NCBI GenBank assembly: GCA_024867545.1
Contig: JANFNE010000074.1
Location: 62,001-126,000 of the forward strand
Length of the DNA stretch: 64,000 bases
Origin: Phytopythium helicoides
Lineage: Eukaryota > Oomycota > Peronosporomycetes > Pythiales > Pythiaceae
Direction: 5' to 3'
The position numbers and the translations under genes are program-made. The stretch's first letter is position 1, and each line of letters begins with the position of its first letter. This document shows, one piece after another, positions 40,901-51,807 of the stretch. The notes beneath the pieces are model-generated. The model was not told where the DNA came from and did no database searches. It saw only the letters and a list, made by a program, of their open reading frames with translations.

Positions 40901-43900
40901 AGAAGGTAAAGACATGCTAGCACCTCGAGAGCGAAAGCATCACCAGGCGATTTTTCAAGGTGATTGGCGCCGCTCGATGCTACTTGGAGAAGATATGGTC
41001 GATATGGATGTGCGTGCTGCGCAAATGGACCTCAAAAGGCTTTCGCGACGTCGACTAGAGATTAAGAAGCGACCGACAACAGCCAACCTTGGACTAAACA
41101 GTGCAAAACAGACACCATCTCCATTGCCTTCGTCTGTGACCAAGGTAAAACCCGAAGATGCAGTCGACAGTGCACTAGCTGCTGCAGAAGCGTTCTTAGG
41201 GGGTGGATCGCGCAAATCGTTTCAGAGCATGTCAAATAGCAAGGGGAGAAATTGCAAGCCATCTTCATCCTCTTTGCTTACAAGCAAGTCAACTTTCGAA
41301 GTGAACGCGTCAGGGCTTAAGCAAAACCTATCTTCATCACTACCACCAGAAGAGGTCATGCTCGTATCAGTACTATTCCGCTGGCAAGCACATTATGATG
41401 CGGTGACAAGCGTTGAAGTCACCCGCAATCCAAACGTGTTAGTAACTTGCTCGCTTGATACGCGTGTTTTCATATGGGACTGGCACGGTGAGTGCCTTGG
41501 AAAATTGTTCGATGCTGAAAACATTGGGACACAGAGCTGGAAATTTCGCAAAAATGACGCAAAGCGGCAGCAGGAGCGGGACTTAGTTATACAGGACTTA
41601 ATGAAAGAGCTGGATCTTACGCCACATCAGAAATTGCAGCGCCGAAGGCAAACATTATACGAGGAGCACGTGGGCCGGCGCTCTCAAGCTGAGTTACAAC
41701 ACGTAAATGCCATGCTACTCGACCACATCATTAGCAAAAATCCAGAGCTTGAGGTTATGGAACGAGCAGCAAGCAAGGCAGCAACAGAGAGTGGAGAAAC
41801 TGATAATAATGGGGGGACACGTCTGACTGATACAGAAATTAATGCAGCACTTGAACGTTCAAGACAGCGCAATTTCCGCGCCAAGCTTACTATGCTTACC
41901 AAGCTGCAAAGTACCACTGCAGTTTCCACCAAGAAGAAGGTTGGTGGAAGATCTATCAACATGATGGAGATTGCAGCTCAAAAGCAAGCAACTCTCCGTA
42001 TGAAGAGTCTAAGTCAAGTAGGTCCTCTACTGTGTGTGGACCGCTTTGATTATCGAAGTGAGTCAACATCAACTCATACGATCACCAATCGGGATTCGTT
42101 GAATTCTCCAGCGTTTGTTGACCAAGGCGACATCCGAATCGACAAGGCTTACCTCGAACAAGAGCTGTCGATGTCGACTGAAAAAGTAACGAGCAATAGT
42201 TTCCTCACAGGAAATACTGCTGCAGCAGTACAAAACCAAATTCATTCCGAACATCTTGTAGCTGCCGCTGTCGTTGAGCACCGAGCTACCCTAGAGCGCA
42301 AGGCACGCGATATGTACTCTAATTTTGAGGCATCTAAGCGACGACCTGGAAAAGATAAGCTCTTGCTTCTCCCTTCGCAAACTTCGTCGCCACTACCAAG
42401 AGAATTTCATGATGATCTAGGTCTACCGCCAGGAACCGCTGATCTACTCGAGCCATCTGACTTTCTCAAAAAGCACTTCTCAGCATCTGCCCTCTCGCTT
42501 CGACCGCAAACAGCTCCAATCAAGCGAGCTAAAGAGAACAATATCATCGGTTTGAAATCTACTACTTCTTTGACCATGAAGAACTTTCCAGGTCATGAAA
42601 CGACTGCCAAAGGAGTTGATACCCGAAGTCGGCTAGGAAACTCGGAGTCGGCTCCATCACTTCCTCATCCATCCATTTTTCCTGTTGGAACCCCCTCAGA
42701 TGCCGATTGTAATAGCGTAGTCCTAGGCAATAACCGGCGCAAATGTTCACTCGACGAACTCTTTCTTGGAGAAGTCAGTCGTCAATCGCGCTTGCCCATA
42801 CCACTTTCATCCGTTCCAGTACAGGGAAATAACGTTCTAGCCGCTACTGAAGACGAAGTTGTCTCTCATCAGCATAACAACACCAAGAGCTCGTTACAGA
42901 AACTCGAAGGTATCAACGAGATCATATCACGAGCCCAGGACTACAGCTCGCCGCCATCCCAGCAGGAGCACATACTGATGCATTGCGAAGACGACGACAT
43001 GCCAGATGTTGACGAGGAGACAATAAGGCGCCATTTGGAGCAAACAAAGGATCGAATGCTTGCAGCAATGCATGACGGCGAGTGGCCGAGTAGTCACCGG
43101 TTACTTGTAAAAAAGCAACGCCAAGCAGCGGCGGCGCACAAGAAGCAGCGACGCATGGAGGACTATTTGCAGCAAAAGCGTCGCGAGATGAATACTGGTA
43201 TTAGCAATGTGTTCAAGCAGACTTCGTTGGCGTTTCAGTCAAGCGGGGCTGACGATCCGAAGACAGCAAGACGACGAGCCGTGTCTTCGTCAAGTTCTGG
43301 AAAGCATGGCTCAGATAGACGACGATCCAAGGTGCAAAAGGTGAAAAATCGGTCAGCTTTTGGCATCTACAACGCACGTGAGATCATGTCGGTTATTCGG
43401 CTCTTCTGGTTGATGGACGAGGATGGGTCAGGCAGCATCTCACTACCGGAACTGCAGCAGTACAAACACTTTTTCGACAAGCTCGGACACAACGACCTCA
43501 CAACCATTTTTCAAGCAATTGACAAAGATGGCAGTGGGACCGTGTCGCTGAGAGAGCTACTCGAAGTTTGCTTTCAGTACGCGACGTCGTACCAACTAGA
43601 CGAAATGCTCAAGCTCGCAAAGCTTGGCAGCGTGAGATCGTACCTCCAGGGAGCTGCTCTTGCTAACGAATCCACCAACGAAGGTTCAAACACAGAGTCA
43701 TCGGGGTCCAAGAACTTGTCGATCGAGCACAAACGAGAGCTGATGCAGATCTTCCAGTTATTTGACGCCAACGGAGACGGCGGCGTCAGCATGCAGGAAA
43801 TCATGGAGGCACTTCGCGTGGACGACGACGACGTCATGGCGGCCGTCATGACACAGCATCGACCGAAAGAGGGAACAGGCGGACTATTCACGAGTGGGAT

Positions 43901-44027
43901 TACTCGCGAGGACGTCGAGCAGCTCTACAAAGAGTTTGATCGTGACTGTGATGCCGTGCTCGACTTTGACGAGTTTGTCGCGCTCATGCGCTGCTTGTAC
44001 GGTCCTCGGGTCAATCCCAACCAGTGA
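37983..44027 (+). CDS. Giant WD-repeat / EF-hand protein (2,014 aa)
   Basis: A single exon of 6 kb; the ATG at 37983 is the first in frame. An N-terminal EF-hand with a canonical loop (D67, N69, D71, E75, E78) is followed by many WD40-type repeats over ~100-1190 (for example SIQLWEN, AYAWDLG, FKVWDIS, HVALWDLT and VFIWDWHGE). A long charged, Ser-rich region with coiled-coil character (~1190-1780) follows, then four C-terminal EF-hands. Their loops are DEDGSGSISLPE, DKDGSGTVSLRE, DANGDGGVSMQE and DRDCDAVLDFDE. WD-repeat proteins with EF-hands (WDR49/WDR64-type) are often ciliary, so a flagellar calcium-responsive scaffold is plausible but unproven. Base composition is visibly more AT-rich than its neighbours. 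Its last ~100 codons are copied at 57730-58035. It converges with ABC-1, with 128 bases between. Confidence 0.85.
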   Translation: MDIMMRLTGSGFSAIATEFREREKRLGGGLPLFDFVEIVLQGLPRARTPEEKAENISALVDLFEDIDINGDGVMEFEEFTSFCVDAGMVATRSKVTTLKHRYVRDTKHVIKTANGSMGIEKIKWSPESRKFMVIENAAKAVKLFRADGTLITEVGARTAAESVGTVASPLDDVGMNESSKIADPPRSPTTRNTVPSMGTSATAATKIVSNSRDAEASIFVLDAVFVPKFHWLAISTTDFCISFFDMDESRNSAINQILPETVATRASASFELIKPLTITTPTAQLLLRHCAQSSLLVGSGNDFVINIWKIVDAEHKLLWKRLLTHQDMVMDFLEVPHHDLLVSCDLRRSIQLWENQNCRSRGSLVGHSRGVRQMVYSSQHDLLLSAGFEFEAYAWDLGSRQIVMKLTGHRAPLVGIQLALFQTERAITADSQGIFKVWDISRNSSVYGSATTSSSSRPGAGAVGATTHAVQLESIEPSLQFARFEPMTFICLHPYSRDLWTSTAGSSTLHRFQSKRIQQFDDIPLSSFYHYNANKFVVVTGTVCSVWDGETGACTEEFTHVGNVGAGDFDRDLAPGTESNGTGGSGVGGKGNNHNGSEAGQAQETTSEILVCAHDAKCRKIVVVSELGFMGVFNCLNFVQMRQCLERFTDKEINNPSVAVSRSTSSHIVGLHYCSDNKLVIATDAATSAIIVIDDNVGHDSVNGTKRTPVLRRVTNIPGGITASAYSYHASMIATVGDSEEVAISLWDFETLTLVAQCSIEDDIGNHNGAIGSGTRVQQLQFWDEFPVLFAADSRGRILVFSVMPLIHAYAGKLLHILSNTYTASTPQDSSECENIAAAEAAATKELSPAKEDVISGSGKTFMTEAAETAAQKLLLRSRKKKLSAVMEPNVIEKESANPRKSISSVVTCMRVLFDESEDRYILFTGDDNGHVALWDLTQLTQQLSLTKIPEIKRKYLRRGYHPKATFSRDYSKEGKDMLAPRERKHHQAIFQGDWRRSMLLGEDMVDMDVRAAQMDLKRLSRRRLEIKKRPTTANLGLNSAKQTPSPLPSSVTKVKPEDAVDSALAAAEAFLGGGSRKSFQSMSNSKGRNCKPSSSSLLTSKSTFEVNASGLKQNLSSSLPPEEVMLVSVLFRWQAHYDAVTSVEVTRNPNVLVTCSLDTRVFIWDWHGECLGKLFDAENIGTQSWKFRKNDAKRQQERDLVIQDLMKELDLTPHQKLQRRRQTLYEEHVGRRSQAELQHVNAMLLDHIISKNPELEVMERAASKAATESGETDNNGGTRLTDTEINAALERSRQRNFRAKLTMLTKLQSTTAVSTKKKVGGRSINMMEIAAQKQATLRMKSLSQVGPLLCVDRFDYRSESTSTHTITNRDSLNSPAFVDQGDIRIDKAYLEQELSMSTEKVTSNSFLTGNTAAAVQNQIHSEHLVAAAVVEHRATLERKARDMYSNFEASKRRPGKDKLLLLPSQTSSPLPREFHDDLGLPPGTADLLEPSDFLKKHFSASALSLRPQTAPIKRAKENNIIGLKSTTSLTMKNFPGHETTAKGVDTRSRLGNSESAPSLPHPSIFPVGTPSDADCNSVVLGNNRRKCSLDELFLGEVSRQSRLPIPLSSVPVQGNNVLAATEDEVVSHQHNNTKSSLQKLEGINEIISRAQDYSSPPSQQEHILMHCEDDDMPDVDEETIRRHLEQTKDRMLAAMHDGEWPSSHRLLVKKQRQAAAAHKKQRRMEDYLQQKRREMNTGISNVFKQTSLAFQSSGADDPKTARRRAVSSSSSGKHGSDRRRSKVQKVKNRSAFGIYNAREIMSVIRLFWLMDEDGSGSISLPELQQYKHFFDKLGHNDLTTIFQAIDKDGSGTVSLRELLEVCFQYATSYQLDEMLKLAKLGSVRSYLQGAALANESTNEGSNTESSGSKNLSIEHKRELMQIFQLFDANGDGGVSMQEIMEALRVDDDDVMAAVMTQHRPKEGTGGLFTSGITREDVEQLYKEFDRDCDAVLDFDEFVALMRCLYGPRVNPNQ

Positions 44028-47000
44028 AGAACAATAACAACAATGCACAACTGTGTAGAGAACAAATCATTCAGCTGCAGTTGACTTTTTCTACCTCCCA
44101 GGCACCTCATAGCGCTCCCAAACCAAACCACACAACTACTTACGCCTTACTGTACTCAACCCGACGCTGACTCGACCAGCTTCGTGTAGATACCGTTCAA
44201 GTTCAGCAGCTCTTGGTGCGTGCCCTGCTCGGCGATCTTGCCACCGCTCACCACACAAATCTTGTCGGCGCGGCGAATCGTCGACAAACGGTGAGCAATG
44301 ATGATCGTCGTGCGCTTCTTCAACGCCACTACCTTGTCCAGAGCCTCCTGCACCACCTTCTCACTCTCCGAGTCCAGAGCGCTCGTAGCTTCATCCAGTA
44401 GCAGAATGTTCGGGTTCTTCAGAATCGCACGCGCGATGGCAATGCGCTGCTTCTGACCGCCAGACAGCTGCTCACCCTTCATGCCAACCTGCGTCTCGTA
44501 CCCGTCCGGGAACTGCGTGATGTAGTCGTGCGCGTTCGCCATCTTGGCTGCCGCCTCGATCTCCTCCTGGCTAGGCTTCGTCTCTAGACCATATCCAATA
44601 TTCTCGGCGATAGTCCCAATGAACAGCGTCGGCTCCTGACCCACCAGACCGATCTGGTTGCGCAGCCAATTCAGATTCAGGTCCTTCAGGTTGCGGCCGT
44701 CCAGCAGCACCTCGCCGCGCACAGGGTCGTAGAACCGCTCAATCAACGAAATGATGGTACTCTTGCCGCCACCACTCGGGCCACAGAACGCCACGGTCTG
44801 ACCAGCCTCGACGGTCAAGTTGTAGTGCTTCAGCACGTTGATCTCTGGACGCGTCGGGTATCGGAATGAAATGTCACGGAACTCGAGCTTTCCCTCGACC
44901 TTGCTTGGCTGTTCACCGCCCTCGTTGAACGAGTCGATCGGCACATTGCGGTCGTGAATCGCCATGATCTGTGCACCAGCCTTGAACGCCTTTGGTGAAT
45001 CACCAAAGTACGTGGTTGCACCACTGACGGCCTGAATGGACGTCGTGAGGGCCATCATGGTGCAGTACAGCTCGTGCACGGAAATTGTACCGTCGTTGAC
45101 CTTCTTGGCGCCGTACCAGAAGATGAGCGCATTCGCAGCCATCATGATGAATGAACTGAAGCCGAGAGACACACCGTTGATCTGCGCTTCCTTGCCACCC
45201 TTCTGCATCGGAACAAGAAGAAGTTCATCGAATGTGTTCGCCGACTTCGACTCAATGCCAAGAGACACAACAGTGCGAATGTTGCTTAGCACTTCTGACG
45301 CGTGAGCGCCCGGGATAGCCAGATCATCGGAGATAGCATCCAGTTCGTTTATCTCTTTCATGCGGATAACGTAGCCGAAAGCTAGCAAAGGCATTATCGC
45401 CAGCATGATCAGGGTCAGCAGCCAACTACCGAAGCCAAACGAAATAACTAGAGCGGCGCCCATCGCGAATATCGCGTGGAGCAATCGAGCCTGGGAATCG
45501 CCCGACAGCAGAGCCACCTTCGTTGCATTCGTCGCCAAATCAGCTGTCAGCGCACCCGTGGCATTCTCCTTCTCATCGAAGAAACCAACGTTCTGGCGAC
45601 ACAGAGCAGCGAAGTTCATGTTGCGCAGTCGTCTTGTCAACTTCTCTTCGATGTACTTGAAAGATAGTTTTTGGATGTACATGAAGATCATGATGAGGAC
45701 GGCGCCAACCAAGTACAGAATACCGTATAGCTCAACATCATCGTAGAGGCTGTGGAGATATGAACGGTCCTGAGTAGCCTGGAACTCTCCAAACTTCGTC
45801 GTCATCGACGTGATCATACCACTAAGAATTAATGCTGAACCCGGCATCGAAATACCAGCAAGGCAAGCACCGGCAAGACCAATGTAGAACACCTTGTTCT
45901 CGTGCTTGCTGAAGCGAAAGATATCGCGCAGACCAAACTTACTGGGCGTGATTGCGTTGTTCTCCACCTCGCTAACTGAAATGTCAGTGCGAGCCGAGTG
46001 AACACTCGAGCTGCGCTGCAGCTTCAGTGTCTCCGGGTCCGGGGAACTCTCGTCGCCTTCCTCCGCCTCCCTGGCACGCAGCTGCTGGATAGTGTACATG
46101 TTCCGGTAGATACCCGCCTCCAACTCAATCAGCTCACTGTGTGTGCCGCTCTCAACAATGTGACCCTCGTTCAGCACCACAATCTTGTCCGCATGACGGA
46201 TCGTGCTCAGACGGTGAGCAATCACCAGCGTCGTCATCTTCGTCTTCGCCATCAGGTCGTTCAGAGCAGCCTGCACCACCTTCTCACTCTCATTGTCAAG
46301 CGCACTCGTCGCCTCATCCAGCACCAAGATCTTCGGGTTGCGAACAATCGCACGAGCAATCGCCACGCGCTGCTTCTGACCTCCAGACAACGATACACCC
46401 TTCTCACCGACAAGCGTGTCGTACTTCTCCGGAAGTGACATGATGAAGTTGTGTGCGTTCGCGAGCTTTGCAGCTTCAATCGCCTCCTCGCGAGTCACGC
46501 CTTCCTTTCCAAACGCAATGTTGCCGAAGATCGTCGTCGCGAACAGCACCGGCTCCTGGGACACCAGACCGATTTGCGAACGCAGCCACTTGATGTTCAG
46601 CGTCTTGATGTCACGGCCATCAAGCAGGATCTGGCCGCTCGTCGGGTCATAGAAGCGCTCAAGCAAACCGATCAGCGTACTCTTGCCACCGCCACTCGCA
46701 CCGGCGAACGCCACCGTCTGTCCGCTCTCGATGGTCACATTGTAGTCACGCAGGATCGGTGCATCCGGACGGCTAGGGTACGTGAAGTTGACATTGATGG
46801 CCTCGATCTTGCCGGCACACGACTCGGGGATAATGCCTTCGTCCTTGGACGCATCGATCGGAGACGGCGTGTCCAGGATTTTGAACAACTCCTCCGCGGC
46901 ACCAGCGGCCTGTGACACAGCAGTGATGCTAGGAGAGATCTGGGCGAACGAAGCTGAGCCCAAGAGTACGCCATAGAATGCAGAAAAGACATCGCTGGGA

Positions 47001-48025
47001 CTGGTCTTGCCGTGGGAAACCTTCCAGCCACCGTACCACAAACCAATAGAGTACATCACCCAGATGCTTGCCATGAACATAGCGAACACGATTGACGTCA
47101 GCTTGTGCAGGGCGATATTCTCTGACTCAGCCTCGAAAGTCTTCTTGCTGAACTTGTCGATCGCGCGCTTCTCGGCGTTCAGCGAAGCCACCGTACGGAT
47201 TGAGCCAAGCGTTTCCTCGGCGATGGCTCCAGCCTCAGCGTACACCTTCTGGGCCCACTCCGACTTGGCGCGCAGCGTCTTGATGAGCCAACCCACCGAA
47301 ATTGCCATGATGGGCATGACACACATCATGGCTAACGCGACATCCCAACCGCGCGAGAAACCAATAATGAAACCGACAATGAACTGAGTGGCGAACCTGA
47401 ACGCATCGCCGAGTTTATATCCCATGCCGTCCTTGATCTTGACCGTGTCACCCGTGATGCGACTAGACAGTTGCAGTGCATCGTGCGCATCGTACCATCC
47501 AATGTCAAGGTAGAGCATGTGACGCAGCGATTCACTTCGCAGAGCCTTCATCTGGCGCTCAGCACTGACGTAGAAGGCGACGTAGGAGATGTAGTCGGTG
47601 AAAAATAGTCCGATGGCGATGTAGAGGTAGCCGAGTGCAGCCGAGTTGACGGCATCCATGTCGATAGGAATAGACGAGAAACCCGATAGCACGTCACCGA
47701 ACACAATGGCCATGACGGGGAAGAGCGCGCCGTTGGCTCCAGCCGTGATAACACCGCAGAGCAGCAGCAGCTTGTCGAGCGGCGTGGCGAAGCGGTATAG
47801 CTCGCGGAAGTTAAAAGAGTGCGAGCCATCCTTGCCAATGTCCTTGAACTTGCTGGGCTTCTTCTTCCCCTCCGAGTCGAAGCTCGACTCGCTGCTGGTG
47901 CCGTCCGCGTGCTTCTTCTTGGCGGACGCGCCATCATCGACGGGCACGGCCACGGCCGAGCGCGGCGTCTCGACGGCCACATACTCACCCGAGGCAAGGA
48001 GCCCCTTGTCCTTGTCGTCCATGTC
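43722..48025. repeat. Large inverted repeat, left arm (4.3 kb)
   Basis: Positions x here match 101757 minus x in the right arm (53732-58035) across the whole arm, so the two have the same length with no net indel. The arm covers the last ~100 codons of the WD/EF-hand gene, the 128-base intergenic gap and all of ABC-1, and stops a few bases before its ATG. Confidence 0.9.
44156..48022 (-). CDS. ABCB-type full ABC transporter, ABC-1 (P-glycoprotein/MDR-like)
   Basis: A single exon of 1,288 aa with (TMD-NBD)x2 architecture. A ~65-aa charged N-terminus precedes TMD1 (~75-380). NBD1 (~405-650) has Walker A GASGGGKST, signature LSGGQKQR and Walker B ILVLDEATSALD. TMD2 is at ~705-1020. NBD2 (~1044-1288) has GPSGGGKST, LSGGQKQR and ILLLDEATSALD. 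Both ATP sites look intact. Such pumps export lipids, toxins or drugs at the plasma or vacuolar membrane. The ATG at 48022 gives exactly the length of ABC-2; a few extra upstream codons have only a non-ATG start. Relative to ABC-2, the NBDs are identical in protein sequence, while TMD helices differ in clustered patches. Confidence 0.93.
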   Translation of the reverse strand: MDDKDKGLLASGEYVAVETPRSAVAVPVDDGASAKKKHADGTSSESSFDSEGKKKPSKFKDIGKDGSHSFNFRELYRFATPLDKLLLLCGVITAGANGALFPVMAIVFGDVLSGFSSIPIDMDAVNSAALGYLYIAIGLFFTDYISYVAFYVSAERQMKALRSESLRHMLYLDIGWYDAHDALQLSSRITGDTVKIKDGMGYKLGDAFRFATQFIVGFIIGFSRGWDVALAMMCVMPIMAISVGWLIKTLRAKSEWAQKVYAEAGAIAEETLGSIRTVASLNAEKRAIDKFSKKTFEAESENIALHKLTSIVFAMFMASIWVMYSIGLWYGGWKVSHGKTSPSDVFSAFYGVLLGSASFAQISPSITAVSQAAGAAEELFKILDTPSPIDASKDEGIIPESCAGKIEAINVNFTYPSRPDAPILRDYNVTIESGQTVAFAGASGGGKSTLIGLLERFYDPTSGQILLDGRDIKTLNIKWLRSQIGLVSQEPVLFATTIFGNIAFGKEGVTREEAIEAAKLANAHNFIMSLPEKYDTLVGEKGVSLSGGQKQRVAIARAIVRNPKILVLDEATSALDNESEKVVQAALNDLMAKTKMTTLVIAHRLSTIRHADKIVVLNEGHIVESGTHSELIELEAGIYRNMYTIQQLRAREAEEGDESSPDPETLKLQRSSSVHSARTDISVSEVENNAITPSKFGLRDIFRFSKHENKVFYIGLAGACLAGISMPGSALILSGMITSMTTKFGEFQATQDRSYLHSLYDDVELYGILYLVGAVLIMIFMYIQKLSFKYIEEKLTRRLRNMNFAALCRQNVGFFDEKENATGALTADLATNATKVALLSGDSQARLLHAIFAMGAALVISFGFGSWLLTLIMLAIMPLLAFGYVIRMKEINELDAISDDLAIPGAHASEVLSNIRTVVSLGIESKSANTFDELLLVPMQKGGKEAQINGVSLGFSSFIMMAANALIFWYGAKKVNDGTISVHELYCTMMALTTSIQAVSGATTYFGDSPKAFKAGAQIMAIHDRNVPIDSFNEGGEQPSKVEGKLEFRDISFRYPTRPEINVLKHYNLTVEAGQTVAFCGPSGGGKSTIISLIERFYDPVRGEVLLDGRNLKDLNLNWLRNQIGLVGQEPTLFIGTIAENIGYGLETKPSQEEIEAAAKMANAHDYITQFPDGYETQVGMKGEQLSGGQKQRIAIARAILKNPNILLLDEATSALDSESEKVVQEALDKVVALKKRTTIIIAHRLSTIRRADKICVVSGGKIAEQGTHQELLNLNGIYTKLVESASG

Positions 48026-50160
48026 TACCACGGCGCCTCAAGCTTATAGTGATGTTGAGCTAGCTTGCTTGGTCGACACGTGCGCAGGACGCAGCGACTT
48101 TGGAAATGGTCGCTGCCGTCAAAGCGTGGGAAACGCGTTGCGAGCTTCAGCGACGATTTGCAAGCAAACACACATTCCTTTTGGGGGATTTGCACTGCGC
48201 CCTCGTTGCCCTGGTGAGCTGGAAGTTGCCCGAGATGTCGAATCGATGCATCGTGCGATTGGATCTAGTCGGGCCGGCTCATTTCGCACCGCAAACAGTC
48301 TTGCAAAGAGTGCTTGCGCTGACCAGTTTGTCATTGGAGAGATGGGCATCGTACCACTGTTTACAGAATGTATGTATTGCAAATATATCCTTATATCAGT
48401 GAAATAGAGGTATAATATACTAATAAACTGACTTTGAAATGGACAAACTTTGTGACACCCGTACTGGTACTGTACCACACGTAACGTCGATGACGGTACA
48501 CACGTTGCACTGCAGCACTCTTCATGCTCTACTGTACCGAAGAAGGCGATTTAACTCGCGGTCCAGCACGACTTCTTTATCGCATTGTCGAGTATCGGGG
48601 GCCAATATCGAAACCACTAACGACACGCGAAAACTCGTTTGCTGCTATTGTATTTTCCTTGACTACAGGAGTCTGTACGTGTAGTAGATGGGGATCAGTC
48701 TCGTGGATGTGCAGAATTAGGACCGTGGCAGCACTAATCCCTGAAGACGCCAATCCAATTTTGCACAACCGAATTACTGAGGCACCACTCGATCTACTGT
48801 ACGATGTACCGCCAAGTGCAGCCCACCACTCTGTGACGCCACTACTCGTACGGGGCAACTATGTAAACCACACCAAGCTCGCTCGATCCAACCAAAATGG
48901 ATGCCTCGCGGAGCCGAGCGAATTCAGGGTGTCGCCAATCAAGGTCAAGGTCGTCCCGCTAACTGCGCTAGCCGAGTACTGTACGAACCACGTTCTCGGA
49001 CTCCAGCCGGCTGAAAAGCTGGCGTGCGCACCAGAGATGTCTACCTGAAGCATGGAAAAGCCTGGTTGTCTGCGCACACCTCCGCGATAGGCCCCACAAA
49101 GCCGCTGCTGACATATTGCTCAACCTGCTCGGTCGTCCACCTTCGCAGGGCCGTTCATCGATTCCTCGCTCGACGCTTTGGACTGAGTCTGTGAAACGCC
49201 TCAAGTCTGGCGCACAACTATATACCACAGTTGCTACACTATATCTAACTTGGTAAATGTAGCTGTCACGAAGAGTGCGGGATCCAAATTGACTGCGGAA
49301 CACTGCGACGCGCAGCGAGAGACTAGAGTCTGCTCGGCCGCATACGTCTGCGACGCCCACTGTAGTCCGGGAAGAAGCTGGCTGGCCGCGCATGTCGACC
49401 GAAGTTACGAAGACGCGTCCCCTCGACGCGCTCTCGTGCTGAAGTCGTCAAGCTGAACGTCGCGCGCGTTGCTTGGTTCTCGCAAGCGTCCGATGGAGCC
49501 GCGGCTTGAGCCACCGTGAAGATCTTGAGCGTGGACGCGCAGCTGAAGCCGAGACAAGGTGCTTGGTTTTCGCGAGCGCCTGGGTCCAGCTGAGCCGTGG
49601 AGTTTGCTCTTGATCACTAGAGGGTGAGTCTTCGCCTTGGTCTCCTAGCGCGGTGGATCCGCAAGCGCGTGGCCCTGGGTCGTGAACCGAGGAGAGCAGT
49701 CGCTTGAGCCCCATCTTGAAACTTGCCAACTGAGGGGAAGAAAGCTTGGTGTCGAATGGCTTGATCTCGCATGTTGAAGTCCTCGCTCTTCGACAGCATC
49801 CCTCCCTTTTTTACTTGAAAAGTGTATCGGAAGCATGATGAACAAGGAGGAAGAACACCCTCTTCCTTTCAACATTATTGTGAGCTACCAGGACTCGACG
49901 CTTGTATTGCAAAGAGGAACGGAGTGAGGAGGCGGCCTTGCGAACCCGTGCGTTGAAATTCACGATGGTACCAATGAACTCTCGGGGAAGCCCTAGAAAT
50001 CTAGTAGGTCGACTCGACTGTGTCGACGCCTAGAGAGTCCTTATGACGCTTGATTTCTGGCTGGCTCTCCATGCAAAAGAGGTCATGTAGATCCATACTC
50101 GGGCTGATCTCCCGGTGGCTTTGGGACTGCTCGAACTTCTCCTCGAGCTCATCGAATGTG

Positions 50161-50298
50161 AATTCTCATGGCGCTATGGGACGGACACCACTGATGCTTG
50201 TTGCTTCCCGTGGTGATCTGGATAGCTTACGCTTTCTAATTGAGCACGGGGCTGACATCGACGCTGTTGGCTATAGTCAACGAAGTTCTCTCGCTTGA
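50161..50298 (+). pseudogene. Ankyrin-repeat gene remnant
   Basis: One clear ankyrin unit is readable: NVNSHGAMGRTPLMLVASRG, then a helix and FLIEHGADIDAVGY. It is followed within ~10 codons by a stop. The bases just upstream encode an LLELLLELIE-like helix in a different frame, as expected from a previous repeat with a frameshift. No start or further intact repeats are found. It is probably a fragment of a decayed ankyrin gene. Confidence 0.5.
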
Positions 50299-51399
50299 AC
50301 CGTTCCTCCACATGCAGTATCCCAGTGCAATTTCTTTTTGCGTGTGAACGTCTGTCTACACGTTCGTGCATCGATCCAAACTCACGCTGTACCGGATCAA
50401 AGTATAACCGGTTTCCTTGAACATGGAGGCTCGATGTGGAGAACAGTCGAGGTGGCGGCTTTTGTCTGAATCCATTGTTTTGATTGTACCCCCATAAATG
50501 CCAAGGATGGCACCTAAGATTGGGTCAATTGTAAAAGACTTTATGGCAGTGGAGGAGAAGTGACTGTGTCATGCCATGCTCGGCTGTGGTGGCGCCATCA
50601 CTGGCGCACTCGAGAAGGTTTGCAAGCAGCGAGTCTCCCCCGAAGACTTAATTGTGTCGGAGGGCTGATAGCTTGCGGACGACAGGTGTATAGCTGTGTA
50701 AGGCGACTTTTGGTAACAACTGTGGGGAAACCTTGATCATTGACAACTCGAGTTCTGCGACCATGATGTCAGCGAGTATGATGGACTAGCGGTTCTTCTG
50801 CTGGGAATCTCGCGGGCGGCATCATCTCGGGAAGCGTGATAGAGGAGCAGCATCGAAACGAGGAGGAGCGGCAACTCGTCGTTGAGCTCGATATGTGTCA
50901 AGTGGTGCTGCCGACAGTAGCAGTGGTGCGTCTGGTGAAGAAAGCGTCCTCAACAGCACTACACGGGGAAGTACGATCGGCGTTATGGTTTTTACCAGCG
51001 ATCCGATCACCTCAAGTGGTTGGCATGTCCGTGGCAACGATAGTAGCTTTCGTTTCCTTGACTAGTGGCATGGGCGGTGTCTATGCCTTGAATGTTGTGT
51101 GAAGGAAAGAAGCGGTGATGCGCCCGGTGTCGACAGCAGCGGTGTTATACGCTTGGGGATTGCCAACGTCGCCAAAGCGCTCGCGCTTCTTCTACCGCCT
51201 CACACCGAGGTGCCATGGTACACGAAGTCTCACTGCCGGATGCAAGTACACAAGCGGAGTTGGCAGCAACGCGCACTGCGCTGATATGCAGGACGCACGG
51301 CTTACTTCATGATCGCCACGTTTCAAATCAGCATTGCTACGCGTCGCCAAGATGCTCCATCTCCTAAAGGCTCGCTAGTAGGATGTTTCCACTTCCAGA

Positions 51400-51807
51400 A
51401 TGCACAGCGCGCTAGTCGACGACCTCTCCGAAACGCAGAAGTATGTGCACGCGGCGCTCAACCAGGTCCAATTCAATCCGGGCAGCACCTACGTGCAGTC
51501 GATGAGCCCATCTCCGGCTCATGAAATATCCTGCGAGCGTCAGCTTTTGCCTCTGTCCATATGTTCACAACGCACCTTGAGAGGCGGCATGCGAAAACTC
51601 GCGCCACCTACTAGCGAAAGCTCTCGTGTGCGTGCATTGGTCGAGAGAAGGCTGAGCCATTGGCGCGTGGCGCATGCGCCATCGACAGAAAGCGGGCAAA
51701 GTGTATCTTTCATGTTGAGGTGGGCGCACAATCTCGAGTGGGCGCACAATCGCCAGAACCGTTTTAGGCCTGATACCTACGCTTTAGACAACGTTTTATC
51801 TAAATAG
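51400..51807 (+). other. Unassigned 135-codon open frame
   Basis: An open frame beginning at an ATG and starting MHSALVDDLSETQKYVHAAL. It has no domain I recognise, no signal peptide and no membrane helix. Near its end a 13-base direct repeat (51721-51733 and 51739-51751) encodes a duplicated WAHN. It could be a chance frame or a gene remnant. Confidence 0.2.

Noticed and set aside
49448..49729. Basic 93-codon frame, considered as a gag-like retroelement remnant or secreted effector
   Set aside because: No signal peptide, RxLR motif, zinc knuckle or flanking LTRs. It sits in a region of degenerate direct repeats.
50820..51280. Possible kinase-like remnant after the ankyrin fragment
   Set aside because: Some stretches (VAVVRLVKKASSTALHGE) suggested a kinase lobe, but no HRD, DFG or APE motif could be found in any frame.
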